Assembly: GCA_963772805.1 (NCBI GenBank)
Contig: CAVYYU010000008.1
Coordinates: forward strand, 372,001-436,000
Reading direction: 5' to 3'
Source of the DNA: Legionella_A sp963772805
GTDB lineage: Bacteria > Pseudomonadota > Gammaproteobacteria > Legionellales > Legionellaceae
Length of the DNA stretch: 64,000 nt
In this document: piece after piece, positions 35,396 to 43,648 of the stretch
Numbering within the stretch: position 1 is the stretch's first letter
Layout of the letters: the number at the start of each line of letters is the position of its first letter
The notes under the pieces: generated by a model
What the model was told of the DNA's origin: nothing
Databases searched by the model: none
The model's input: only the letters and a program-made list of their open reading frames with translations
Position numbers and translations under genes: made by a program

Positions 35396-36104
35396 ATAGA
35401 CTGTTTGCATTCAATGTCGTAGAGGTTTGGTTTTCATCCTTAAGAGTAAGTCGCGAGGCGGTGGCAGTCTGTTTTTCAGTCTGCTCAGTTCTTAACGTAT
35501 CTTGTTGGTCATGAAATTTTAGTAAGGGAAATATTTTTTTAAATACGTCAATCACCTCCCTATTTTGGTTTGCGATAGCTATTTCAAATGCATTAAAACC
35601 ATGCTCATCTTCCTCAAATAATGTTTTCAAGGCACCAGCGCGAAGTAATTTTCTTGCTATTTTTCCATCCGCTGAATAGGCAGCATTCATCATAGCGGTT
35701 TCACGATGCTTAATGCCTAAATAGGGCGTATTATTTATGACGTTTACATCAGCGTCATGTCTTAACAAAACAGTTACACATTCCGCTTGGTTTCTGGTTG
35801 TCGCTCTCATCAATGGTGTGCGGCCATTTTGGTCCGTTTGATTAACATTGGAACCTATTTTTGCCAGTGCTGCAATTAGTTCTGGTTGATCATAAAGCGT
35901 TGCTAGCATGATAGGGGTGTTACCATCGTTATCTATAGAATTTAAAAAAGTCAGGTTTTCTTTGAGGACAAGTATTATTTCGTCAACAACTTGTTTTTTA
36001 TATTTGTCAATATCATGTACCTGATTGCCGTCGATATTCCATAAATATTCAAATATGACGCTGAGAAATTTGGGCATTGCAATTAGGGTTGGCATATTAA
36101 ACAT
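35322..36104 (-). CDS. Ankyrin-repeat protein
   Basis: A 260-aa protein with four to five ankyrin repeats at about residues 55-195: DNDGNTPIMLATLYDQPELI, DQNGRTPLMRATTRNQAECV, a longer imperfect unit with HRETAMMNAAYSADGKIARK, and EHGFNAFEIAIANQNREVI. The last 65 residues are Thr/Gln/Lys-rich and look disordered. There is no signal peptide or membrane segment. In Legionellales such proteins are often type IV effectors acting in host cells; here that is inference only. Its 3' end overlaps the end of ubiA on the other strand by 74 bp, which suggests 3' extension or a recent insertion next to ubiA. Confidence 0.82.
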   Translation of the reverse strand: MFNMPTLIAMPKFLSVIFEYLWNIDGNQVHDIDKYKKQVVDEIILVLKENLTFLNSIDNDGNTPIMLATLYDQPELIAALAKIGSNVNQTDQNGRTPLMRATTRNQAECVTVLLRHDADVNVINNTPYLGIKHRETAMMNAAYSADGKIARKLLRAGALKTLFEEDEHGFNAFEIAIANQNREVIDVFKKIFPLLKFHDQQDTLRTEQTEKQTATASRLTLKDENQTSTTLNANSLFSTHKQESPPTTSKPHTKNSRKTP

Positions 36105-36250
36105 CCTGAAAAATCAGCCTATTTAAATAGCATAGTCGAAATTCTGTTGTTATATGGCGCTTGAGTATTTTTTTGATAATGGCAAATTATAGTTCCACTG
36201 AGAATGATGCGGCAGATAACGCATTATTAAATAATGCGCTAAATTAAAAT

Positions 36251-37021
36251 TCAGCTCAGTAAATCATCTAATAAACTACTGGCTCCCAAACGAAACCAGC
36301 TGTTATCAATTTTACGTTGGAGCACATGCTGTGCTAGGTGTATGTAGCTGAAAGCTTGGTCTGTGGTTTTAACCCCTCCAGACACTTTAATTCCGCATGA
36401 AATGCCGGTGTCTTTTATCGCTGACAGTATCGAAAATGCCGCGGGGATGCTTGCGCCGATCGCTAGTTTTCCCGTAGAGGTCTTTAAAAAATCACAGCCG
36501 TGATTGATCACATCAACGCTGGCTTGATAAATCATAGCAAGCGATGGAAATACGCCAGTCTCAAGGATAACTTTGAAAGTAATATTGTGTTTTCTGCATA
36601 AATGATAATTTTGTTGGCAACACGACAAGGCAAACTCTCGTTGACCAGAAAGATAAGATTGATATGGGAAGACATAATCAATTTCATCGGTGTTATTTTC
36701 GTTGATTAATTGCTGGATAGACGCTAAAACTTGTTCATGTGGCTGGTTTCCACTAGGAAAATTGACTACAGTTGCGCGCTTGACCTGAATTAACGTGGCG
36801 ATACGCGCAAGTTGGTGAGGAAGAATGCAGATGGCTGCTACTTCATGTTGATTGGCTTTTACGGCTAAAGCATTAATGTTCGCGTCACTCGCATGCTCAT
36901 CTAGCAGCGTCAAGTCTAGCAAGTGGATTGCATCCTGGCATGAGACGCTGGCTGGCTTCAGCGTCGCTATCTCACGCAGTGTGATATTTAGATTTCCTTC
37001 TATATTTTCTTCCGGTTTCAC
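36251..37021 (-). CDS. deoC: Deoxyribose-phosphate aldolase
   Basis: Cleaves 2-deoxyribose 5-phosphate to acetaldehyde and glyceraldehyde 3-phosphate, the last step in deoxynucleoside catabolism. At 256 aa it is close to E. coli DeoC (259). The N-terminal part has LLDLTLLDEHASDANINAL, and the Schiff-base lysine is in FLKTSTGKLAIGASI; a second conserved Lys follows in GIKVSGGVKTTDQAF. It overlaps the phosphorylase gene upstream by four bases and so lies last in a punA-deoC unit. Confidence 0.94.
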   Translation of the reverse strand: MKPEENIEGNLNITLREIATLKPASVSCQDAIHLLDLTLLDEHASDANINALAVKANQHEVAAICILPHQLARIATLIQVKRATVVNFPSGNQPHEQVLASIQQLINENNTDEIDYVFPYQSYLSGQREFALSCCQQNYHLCRKHNITFKVILETGVFPSLAMIYQASVDVINHGCDFLKTSTGKLAIGASIPAAFSILSAIKDTGISCGIKVSGGVKTTDQAFSYIHLAQHVLQRKIDNSWFRLGASSLLDDLLS

Positions 37022-37851
37022 GCCAATTCCGCGATAAATTGTTTAACTAATACGTTTAATTTTTCTGCAGCATGGTTTGCCATCAAGACCACCGCCTCAT
37101 GGCTATGGCTGGTATGAGAAAGACCCGTAGCGTAATTTGTGATGGTGGCAATGACCGCAACCTTCATGCCACAGTGATTAGCGACAAGGACCTCCGGAAC
37201 TGTTGACATACCAACGGCATCCGCACCTAAGATGCGAAACGCACGGATTTCGGCGGCTGTTTCGTAGTTTGGTCCAAGAACTGAGAGATAAACGCCCTGA
37301 TGCAGGTTTATATTCTCAATGTGAGCCAGCTTTAATAATTGTTCACGCAGACCTTGATCATAAGCATTGTCCAGGGCAAAGAAACGCGGCCCAAACTCAT
37401 CATCATTCAGGCCAACCATAGGATTGCTGGGTTGTAAATTAATATGATCCGTGATCAGCATTAATTCACCAGGACCTACATCTTCACGCATTGAGCCGGA
37501 TGCATTGGTCGCTAAAAAATACTCACATCCCAATAGTTTCAATGTTCTGACATAGGTTTTGACGGTTTCGTAGTTATGTATACCCTCGTAGGTATGTGCT
37601 CTTCCTTGCAAACAGACGACACCCACACCATTCAGTTGACCTAAAACCAGATTACCACCATGGCCATGAACGGTGATCTTAGGGAATCCTGGTAGTTCTT
37701 CGTAACTGATGGTCACCGGATTTTCCAATTGTTCAGCAAAGCTGCCTAAGCCTGAGCCAAGTACGATCCCAATAGTTGGTTTAAAAGAAGAGTGTTGTTG
37801 TTTAATATGTGCTGCTGCCAAATGGGCTTGCGATACGTGTTTATTCGTCAT
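37018..37851 (-). CDS. punA: Purine-nucleoside phosphorylase (trimeric, PunA type)
   Basis: Phosphorolysis of inosine, guanosine and deoxy forms to free base and (deoxy)ribose 1-phosphate. The 277-aa sequence is of the trimeric mammalian-like class, not the hexameric DeoD class. Signatures: IGIVLGSGLGSFAEQL, GHGGNLVLGQLNGVGVVCLQGRAHTYEG, ATNASGSMREDVGPGELMLITDHIN, and GPNYETAAEIRAFRILGADAVGMST. The last contains the family motif with Glu and the substrate Met. It overlaps deoC by four bases downstream, with cdd 30 bp upstream. Confidence 0.95.
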   Translation of the reverse strand: MTNKHVSQAHLAAAHIKQQHSSFKPTIGIVLGSGLGSFAEQLENPVTISYEELPGFPKITVHGHGGNLVLGQLNGVGVVCLQGRAHTYEGIHNYETVKTYVRTLKLLGCEYFLATNASGSMREDVGPGELMLITDHINLQPSNPMVGLNDDEFGPRFFALDNAYDQGLREQLLKLAHIENINLHQGVYLSVLGPNYETAAEIRAFRILGADAVGMSTVPEVLVANHCGMKVAVIATITNYATGLSHTSHSHEAVVLMANHAAEKLNVLVKQFIAELA

Positions 37852-37881
37852 TGTTTTGCCTGCAGAAAGTTATCAAGGGGG

Positions 37882-38283
37882 TTATTGCTTTAGTTTAAAT
37901 GCCATAGGTAATAGTTCACTAATAGTCATCGTTTTTAAAACGGTTTTGTCATTGCATAAATAAACAGGTGTGTCAGGTGAGGAAAATTCCTGGATACATT
38001 GACGACATGCGCCACATGGTGAACAAAGTTCGTTGTTGCCGGCCAGAATAACCAGGCTTTTTATATGCCGTCTGCCGGTAGCGACCATTTGCGCTATTGC
38101 CGATATTTCAGCGCAGACGGTTAGCCCGTAGGAACTGTTTTCAACATTAACGCCGGTAAACAACACATCATCTTCGCTGCAAATGCAGGAGGCAACAGTG
38201 TAGTTGGAGTAGGGCGCATATGCATGTTTAAGCGCTTGTTGTGCGTTGTTTATCATCAAAGTGGTTAGGTCGTTCATATCCAA
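37882..38283 (-). CDS. cdd: Cytidine deaminase
   Basis: Hydrolyses cytidine and deoxycytidine to uridine forms. This is the short homotetrameric type at 133 aa. The zinc-binding signature is intact: NVENSSYGLTVCAEISAIAQM (the Cys and catalytic Glu of the CAE motif) and SPCGACRQCIQEF (PCxxC). It is the first gene of the cdd-punA-deoC set on the minus strand, which makes a compact nucleoside salvage/catabolism operon. Confidence 0.95.
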   Translation of the reverse strand: MDMNDLTTLMINNAQQALKHAYAPYSNYTVASCICSEDDVLFTGVNVENSSYGLTVCAEISAIAQMVATGRRHIKSLVILAGNNELCSPCGACRQCIQEFSSPDTPVYLCNDKTVLKTMTISELLPMAFKLKQ

Positions 38284-38347
38284 TCCTCACATCGAAGGTG
38301 CGAACTATACTCATATTAGTTTTGACAAACAAGTGCGGATAGGGGCA

Positions 38348-39043
38348 TTAGGGCATGTTAAACAAATAGCCAAAGCCACGTATAGTTTTAACCAGGTCTT
38401 CGCCGGCGGCATTGTTGCCTATCTTGTTGCGCAGATTACTGATATGTACGTCAATACTGCGGTCATATGCTGTGTATTTACGACCAAGCGCGTATTCAGT
38501 TAACTCTTCTTTTGAAAATGCCTGGCCGGGAGATTTCATCAGCATTTCCAGAATATTAAATTCAGTGTTGGTCAATTCCATTGGCTTTCCTGCGACGCTG
38601 ATCTCGCGTTTTGCGCAATCCAGTACAATCTTGTCATATTCAATAACAGGTCTATGTACAGACGCTTTTTGGGTTCGTCTTAAAAGTGCACGCACGCGGC
38701 CAATTAATTCGCGTGGGCTACAGGGTTTGGTCATATAGTCATCAGCCCCGATTTCAAGCCCAACAATACAATCGAGATCATCACTGCGAGCAGTTAACAT
38801 TAACACAGGGGTGTCCAAATGTTCACGAATGGCTTTTAGTACTTCAAAGCCATTGAGCTTGGGGAGTGTAATATCAAGAATGATGGCATCAAATGGTTTG
38901 TTTAACGCTTTTTTCAGACCGCTTTCACCGTCGTGTGCACAAGTAACCTCAAATCCTTCTGTGCGTAAATATTGCGCAACCAGGTCGGTGAGTTCGGTGT
39001 CATGATCCACTATCAGAATATGACTTAGAATATTACTGTTCAT
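38348..39043 (-). CDS. OmpR/CpxR-type response regulator
   Basis: A 231-aa two-component regulator. The receiver domain has HILIVDHDTELTDLV with the acidic pair (one Asp of the usual pair is present in D-H-D form), the phosphorylation Asp in IILDITLPKLNGFE, and Lys in DDYMTKPCSPREL. The C-terminal winged helix is of the OmpR type (ELTNTEFNILEMLM, YDRSIDVHISNLRNKIG, IRGFGYLFN). The RSIDVHISNLRNK form is CpxR-like. It starts three bases after the corC stop, with its ribosome-binding site inside corC, and no sensor kinase is adjacent. In Legionella CpxR controls type IV secretion genes; whether this is the orthologue is inference. Confidence 0.9.
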   Translation of the reverse strand: MNSNILSHILIVDHDTELTDLVAQYLRTEGFEVTCAHDGESGLKKALNKPFDAIILDITLPKLNGFEVLKAIREHLDTPVLMLTARSDDLDCIVGLEIGADDYMTKPCSPRELIGRVRALLRRTQKASVHRPVIEYDKIVLDCAKREISVAGKPMELTNTEFNILEMLMKSPGQAFSKEELTEYALGRKYTAYDRSIDVHISNLRNKIGNNAAGEDLVKTIRGFGYLFNMP

Positions 39044-39046
39044 GGC

Positions 39047-39889
39047 TTAGCTTTCCTTGTTCGCTCGGTGATCAAAACATTCGAGTAATTTAATTCGTCT
39101 GGCATCAGCATTTATCACTTTAAATTCAAAGTCGTTAATGCTAATTACTTCACCGCGCTTGGGCAAGTGACCGAAGTTAACCATGACAATACCACCAATC
39201 GTATCATAGGAATCATCACTAAAATTCGCATGCAATTGCTCATTAAATTCTTCGATAGGCGTATGCGCTTTAATAATGTAATGCGCATCACCATGCGCTT
39301 TGATATAAGCTTCCTCATCGATATCAAATTCATCTTCGATATCGCCGATGATTTGCTCAATGATATCTTCCAGTGTCACAAATCCAGAAACGGCACCATA
39401 TTCATCAACGACAATGGCCATATGATTGCGATTACTGCGAAACTCGCTTAACAATACATCGAGTCTTTTACTTTCAGGAACAAAAGTTACTTGTCGTGCA
39501 ATATCAAGTAAATCAAAAGCCGCATTTTGTTGATCTTGATAACGTAGGAGATCTTTCGCATGCAGGATGCCAACTACCTCATCTTTACTTTCGCCGGTGA
39601 CTGGGAAGCGTGAATGCCCTGACTGGGTAATAATATCAATGACCTTATGTAGTTCTGCTTCTTGGGGTACGCAGGTCATCTGATTTTTAGGCAGCATAAT
39701 ATCCCGGACTTTCATTTGGGAAAATAAAATTACCCCCTCGATCATGGCTAGTGTTTCGGCATCAATTAAGGCACGAATTTGCGCGTCACGTAACAACGTA
39801 ATGAGTTGCTCCTTATTTTGCGGCTCAACTTGCAAAAACTGCTTTAAGCGCATAAACCAGTTGCCATTGTCGTCATTATTCAATCTCAC
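39047..39889 (-). CDS. corC: CorC/HlyC-family CBS-domain protein
   Basis: A 280-aa cytoplasmic protein linked to magnesium/cobalt efflux. There are two CBS domains (about 65-190; KVRDIMLPKNQMTCVPQEAEL, GHSRFPVTGESKDEVVGILHAKDLLRY, HMAIVVDEYGAVSGFVTLEDIIEQIIGDIEDE) and a C-terminal CorC/HlyC domain (IGGIVMVNFGHLPKRGEVI). The VVDEYG..SGFVTLEDI sequence is diagnostic. It follows ybeY with a 14-bp overlap, as in the E. coli ybeZ-ybeY-ybeX order. Confidence 0.94.
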   Translation of the reverse strand: MRLNNDDNGNWFMRLKQFLQVEPQNKEQLITLLRDAQIRALIDAETLAMIEGVILFSQMKVRDIMLPKNQMTCVPQEAELHKVIDIITQSGHSRFPVTGESKDEVVGILHAKDLLRYQDQQNAAFDLLDIARQVTFVPESKRLDVLLSEFRSNRNHMAIVVDEYGAVSGFVTLEDIIEQIIGDIEDEFDIDEEAYIKAHGDAHYIIKAHTPIEEFNEQLHANFSDDSYDTIGGIVMVNFGHLPKRGEVISINDFEFKVINADARRIKLLECFDHRANKES

Positions 39890-40358
39890 TTTCCTCTATT
39901 TGATACTGGTAGGGGTCATCAAAACCAAGTCTTGCCAGCAATCTGGTTTCCAGGGCTTGCATGACGTTGGCGTCATCTTCTTCAATATGATCATAGCCCA
40001 GCAAGTGCAGTACGCCATGAATCGCAATGTGGGCATAATGTGCGGTTAAGGGCGTGCCAGATGCCTGGCTTTCCTCTTTTAAAACAGCGGGGCAAATAAT
40101 TACATCACCTAGTAGTGGATACTCTAACTCAATGTTCGCGGGCAAGTTAACAGGGAAGGCAAGTACATTGGTTGCCTTATTTTTTTGACGATAGGTGTGA
40201 TTTAAATGAGTGATCTCTTCTGTGTCTACAAATCGGATAGTCAGCTCCGCCGAATCCTGATATGTTGCAAGGGTTAATTTTATCCATTGATTCAGTTGTT
40301 CATCCGTCACTGGAATCGGTTCATCCGTGGCGTGTTGAATATCGATATGATAACTCAT
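39876..40358 (-). CDS. ybeY: Endoribonuclease YbeY
   Basis: A metal-dependent endoribonuclease for 16S rRNA 3' maturation and ribosome quality control. The zinc site is complete: HGVLHLLGYDH (HxxxHxxxxxH), with the preceding GDVIICPAV strand and LNHTYRQKNKATNVLAFP at the centre. 160 aa, close to the E. coli length (155). It overlaps phoH (4 bp) and corC (14 bp), the standard operon. Confidence 0.95.
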   Translation of the reverse strand: MSYHIDIQHATDEPIPVTDEQLNQWIKLTLATYQDSAELTIRFVDTEEITHLNHTYRQKNKATNVLAFPVNLPANIELEYPLLGDVIICPAVLKEESQASGTPLTAHYAHIAIHGVLHLLGYDHIEEDDANVMQALETRLLARLGFDDPYQYQIEESEIE

Positions 40359-41422
40359 TTTTTATTGTCCTTCGTCTCATCGTAACAATCAATAATCCGG
40401 GAGACTAATGGATGTCTGACCACTTCACGGCTGGAGAACATGTGAATGCCAATCTCGTCAATGGATTGCAGCAACTGCACCGCATGCGCAAGTCCTGAGG
40501 CAGTATTTTTTGGTAAATCGACTTGCGTCATATCACCCGTTACTACCGTTTTAGAGCCAAAACCGATACGCGTCAAAAACATTTTCATCTGCGTGATCGT
40601 CGTATTTTGTGCTTCATCGAGAATGATAAATGCTTCATTTAATGTGCGGCCACGCATGAATGCCAGTGGTAATACCTCAATGACATCAGTTTGTATTAGT
40701 CTTTGTGTTTCCTTAAAGCCAATCATTTCATATAAAGCATCGTAAATAGGTCTTAAATAAGGCAGTACTTTTTCCACCAAGTCACCCGGTAGAAAACCAA
40801 GCTTTTCGCCAGCCTCAACTGCAGGGCGCACAAATATCAGGCGTTGCACTTCACCTTTTTCAAAATATTCTATTGCTTTAGCGACAGCCAGATATGTTTT
40901 ACCTGTTCCCGCAGGTCCTACCGCAAAGGTAACGTCGCACTTGTTTATGCTGTCTAAGTACTCGGCTTGTTTGGTGTTGCGGGGATCGATGGTTTTGCGA
41001 GTTAACCTGATGGGTTTGGTCATTTTAGTTCGGGGTTCCTCAGTATTTGATAGGGATAGAATTGTCTGGGTACTAATAGGGCTATGCGCGAGCGCGTGGA
41101 GCGTAATCAACATTTGTTTGCTGTTCTTTATATCGCGATCATTGTGCCCAATTATTGCTATTTCATCTTGGCCTGGTTTGATTGTTACCTTAAAAACCTT
41201 TTCCAATAACTTAATATTTTGATGCAGCGAACCACACAGGTTAGCGAGTTCAAGCGCATTAAAGGTAGGGAATGTAAGTGTGTCTTTAATAAATGTACTG
41301 CTCAATATAGTCGTAAAACTTGATAGGTATACTATTAGAATAGTCGATTGCCTTGTTATTTCGCAAGTAATTCGTATAAATAAGTCATGTTCAATCCTGA
41401 ATAAGGTGGGGCATAAACACAA
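40355..41422 (-). CDS. ybeZ: PhoH-like ATPase (YbeZ)
   Basis: A cytoplasmic NTPase that partners YbeY in RNA metabolism. Walker A is in AVGPAGTGKTYLAVAKAIEYF and Walker B in AFIILDEAQNTT; VRPAVEAGEKLGFLPGDL and FLTRIGFGSKTVVTGDMTQVDLP are hallmark PhoH stretches. The open frame gives 355 aa, but the first 50 residues (MCLCPTLFRIEHDLF...) do not look like a PhoH N-terminus; the family homology begins near NALELANLCGSLHQN. A later non-ATG start (for example the TTG near 41305) is possible. It heads the ybeZ-ybeY-corC-regulator unit, divergent from an orphan gene. Confidence 0.92.
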   Translation of the reverse strand: MCLCPTLFRIEHDLFIRITCEITRQSTILIVYLSSFTTILSSTFIKDTLTFPTFNALELANLCGSLHQNIKLLEKVFKVTIKPGQDEIAIIGHNDRDIKNSKQMLITLHALAHSPISTQTILSLSNTEEPRTKMTKPIRLTRKTIDPRNTKQAEYLDSINKCDVTFAVGPAGTGKTYLAVAKAIEYFEKGEVQRLIFVRPAVEAGEKLGFLPGDLVEKVLPYLRPIYDALYEMIGFKETQRLIQTDVIEVLPLAFMRGRTLNEAFIILDEAQNTTITQMKMFLTRIGFGSKTVVTGDMTQVDLPKNTASGLAHAVQLLQSIDEIGIHMFSSREVVRHPLVSRIIDCYDETKDNKK

Positions 41423-41502
41423 GCTCCGTCCGAAATATAAAAAAATATAGCATTTTTTTTTAATAAAGATTAAGGTAATTTAATCAGTCTGATCAGGGAA
41501 AA

Positions 41503-42372
41503 TTGGTGATGTATTCTTCAAAGACGGAACTATCAGAAAAAGAAAAGCGGATTCAACAAGTTAAGCGCGATCGCCTTTGGGTTTGTGTTAAGCAAGTCGA
41601 TCAAACTTTGCTTGATGATTTAAGACAAAATAAAACAACTATTTTTTGCCTTGAAATTGGTGAAAATGCAAAGGAAGGTTGCTTATTGGCTGATGATTTG
41701 TTGCATATAATCAAGGCTCTTGCTGACAATAAATTTGTTAGTTCATTTGCTATGTTAAATAGCTTCCGTACCCAAGAATTTGATACAAATCCTAAAAGAA
41801 AAAACGACGTTATCGCTGCCCTATCAAAACGTTTGCAAACAAGCGACACATTATCAATAATCAATTTAAGCGGTAATTATTTTACAACGGATCAACTCAA
41901 AATTTTAATCACTAACGACAGCAAACCATGCACAATTATACTGCATCATTGTCAGTTCGATGGACCAACAGCTTTAATCCATTTACAAAATGTAACGCTA
42001 CAAAATAGGGGGGTTAAACTTATTTATCAAAAATCACAGTTGTCACAAAATCAATTAGAAAAAACTTACAAAGAATTGGGAACAAGCCACAAAGAAATGG
42101 AAAAAGAGCTGAAAGATAGTCCGAAAAAATTTACAACGCCTACGCGACCAACGCAATTACCACCCTTGTATTCCTATTCGCGAAATCGCAATAATTTATT
42201 TACAGCGAAACCTGCACCAAGCGTAGAAACCACAAAGCCAACAAGTGTTTGTAAATTACCCCCCATACACCCCTCACAAAAATATCTGATGCGCGAGCCT
42301 GAGAATGGAAGTTGTTCGGATAGATCGAAGCTTGATATTATCCACCGCAAAGTTAGAAGGGGAAGTATTTAA
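41503..42372 (+). CDS. Orphan protein, possible LRR-like, Lys/Pro-rich tail
   Basis: A 289-aa protein I do not recognise. The central part has a possible leucine-rich-repeat turn (SDTLSIINLSGNYFTTDQLKILI) preceded by DDLLHIIKALADNKFVSSFAML, in the style of short ribonuclease-inhibitor-like LRRs. After residue 190 there is a charged coiled-coil-like stretch (EKTYKELGTSHKEMEKELK), then a Pro/Thr/Ser-rich, basic and probably disordered tail. No signal peptide or membrane span is seen. Composition and tail suggest a possible effector, but this is not established. It is divergent from the phoH operon. Confidence 0.6.
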   Translation: MVMYSSKTELSEKEKRIQQVKRDRLWVCVKQVDQTLLDDLRQNKTTIFCLEIGENAKEGCLLADDLLHIIKALADNKFVSSFAMLNSFRTQEFDTNPKRKNDVIAALSKRLQTSDTLSIINLSGNYFTTDQLKILITNDSKPCTIILHHCQFDGPTALIHLQNVTLQNRGVKLIYQKSQLSQNQLEKTYKELGTSHKEMEKELKDSPKKFTTPTRPTQLPPLYSYSRNRNNLFTAKPAPSVETTKPTSVCKLPPIHPSQKYLMREPENGSCSDRSKLDIIHRKVRRGSI

Positions 42373-42501
42373 CGGTGGAATCTTCCATATACCTTGTATT
42401 GAACTACACCTCCATTTTTTGTGGGCATCATCAACCATTTATATCGTTTTCATTTGGTTTTGACACGTGAGCGCATACAAAATGATTATTATTTGTTCGT
42501 G

Positions 42502-42595
42502 CTGTAGGTTGGTGCTGAGCGTTAGCGAAGCCCAACATGGGAGCTTCCCGTGCCGCGATTGTTGGGCTTCGCTAACGCTCAGCACCAACCTACAG
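42502..42595. repeat. Perfect 36-bp inverted repeat (MITE/REP-like)
   Basis: The arm at 42502-42537 is exactly complementary to 42560-42595, starting CTGTAGGTTGGTGCTGAGCG and ending near GAAGCCCAACA. The 22-base loop contains a second small hairpin, GGGA-GCT-TCCC. Such palindromes are typical of REP or MITE elements dispersed in bacterial genomes. It contains no U-run and lies 130 bp after the end of the orphan gene. Confidence 0.9.
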
Positions 42596-42666
42596 TAATT
42601 TGTCAAAATTAAATGGAAACGGTATTGGTTGGTTTTTATTGCGAAGAAAACAGGAGTAGTCTCAAT

Positions 42667-42765
42667 ATGCGCTCAGCCAGATGGCGTTTCTTGCGAGCCG
42701 CATTCATAACCATTCCGCTGTTTGTTATTCATGCTAGCTGCATGCCCATTTATTGGGTATTATGA
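42667..42765 (+). CDS. Possible 32-aa small hydrophobic peptide
   Basis: ATG at 42667 preceded by AGGAG at eleven bases; the product has a basic start (MRSARWRFLR) and a hydrophobic stretch (AAFITIPLFVIHASC) ending in a Cys as in a lipobox, then MPIYWVL. It could be a small membrane peptide or a remnant of a lost gene. Evidence is only the ribosome-binding site and composition, so confidence is low. Confidence 0.2.
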   Translation: MRSARWRFLRAAFITIPLFVIHASCMPIYWVL

Positions 42766-42898
42766 CGAATGATGCTGAGCTGCTGGCCATTGGGCTGATA
42801 GTGACCTCTAAGTAAATGGTTCGTTTCTAATCTTACACACTGCATCAAGACTAGTCTTGCTTGCCTAATACAGTCCTCCTTAATAAGGTAATTTTGTA

Positions 42899-43567
42899 AT
42901 GGAAGAAGACTTCTGGCACCAAAAATGGGAATCCAATACTATTGGATTTAATCAGTCGCAACCCAATCAGTTAATGCAACGATACTTCCCAACGTTACAT
43001 TTAAAGCCCGGCGATCGAGTATTTGTTCCTTTATGTGGTAAAAGCATCGATATGCTTTGGCTTGCGGGGCAGGGTTATAAGGTTTTAGGCGTTGAACTTA
43101 GTCAACTTGCCTGTAAAGCATTTTTTCAAGAAAACAAACTGCCAGTCAAAATAACAGAAACAGATCATTTTGTTCTGTACTCTAGCCATGAGATCACACT
43201 TATTTCGGGGGATTTTTTTAAACTTGATAAAAATGTGCTAGGCAAGATTGATGCCATTTATGATAGAGCCGCTCTTATTGCGTTATCAGAAGAAATGCGC
43301 CAGTTATATTCAGCACACTTAGCCAAATTAGCTGATCCGGAGACTGAAATATTTTTGATAACAACATGTTATGAGGAAACAGAAATGCAAGGTCCGCCAT
43401 TTTCAGTAGATGCAAATGAAGTGAAAACGCTTTTTAGCCCGTACTTTGATATCAAGCAATTATACAGTAAATCAATTAGTGAAATTCCGACGCATCTGCA
43501 TACTAAAGGTTTGTTGCAGGCAACGGAAGAAGTCTATTATTTGACAGAAAAAAAAGTATCTGACTAG
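42899..43567 (+). CDS. tpm: Thiopurine S-methyltransferase
   Basis: An SAM-dependent methyltransferase of the TPMT family; bacterial members methylate thiopurines, selenium or tellurium compounds. The 222-aa protein has the family start EEDFWHQKWESNTIGFNQSQPNQLM, the SAM-binding VFVPLCGKSIDMLWLAGQGYKVLGVE, and FFKLDKNVLGKIDAIYDRAALIALSEEMR with the conserved DRAAL region. The length matches bacterial Tpm (about 218 aa). It is a single gene followed closely by an acetyltransferase. Confidence 0.93.
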   Translation: MEEDFWHQKWESNTIGFNQSQPNQLMQRYFPTLHLKPGDRVFVPLCGKSIDMLWLAGQGYKVLGVELSQLACKAFFQENKLPVKITETDHFVLYSSHEITLISGDFFKLDKNVLGKIDAIYDRAALIALSEEMRQLYSAHLAKLADPETEIFLITTCYEETEMQGPPFSVDANEVKTLFSPYFDIKQLYSKSISEIPTHLHTKGLLQATEEVYYLTEKKVSD

Positions 43568-43648
43568 AGACTCGCTTCACTATGAAACGCGCTCAGGAGG
43601 ATGTATTTAGGGAATTATAAAAGAACAATATTGATAAAGAGAAATGAG

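Larger units (their letters stand above)
42373..42898. other. Non-coding stretch with palindrome and a tiny ORF
   Basis: This 526-bp gap between the orphan gene and the methyltransferase holds the long palindrome at 42502-42595 and a doubtful 32-codon frame at 42667-42765. The remainder shows no motif I can support; a promoter for the methyltransferase probably lies near 42800-42890. Confidence 0.5.
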
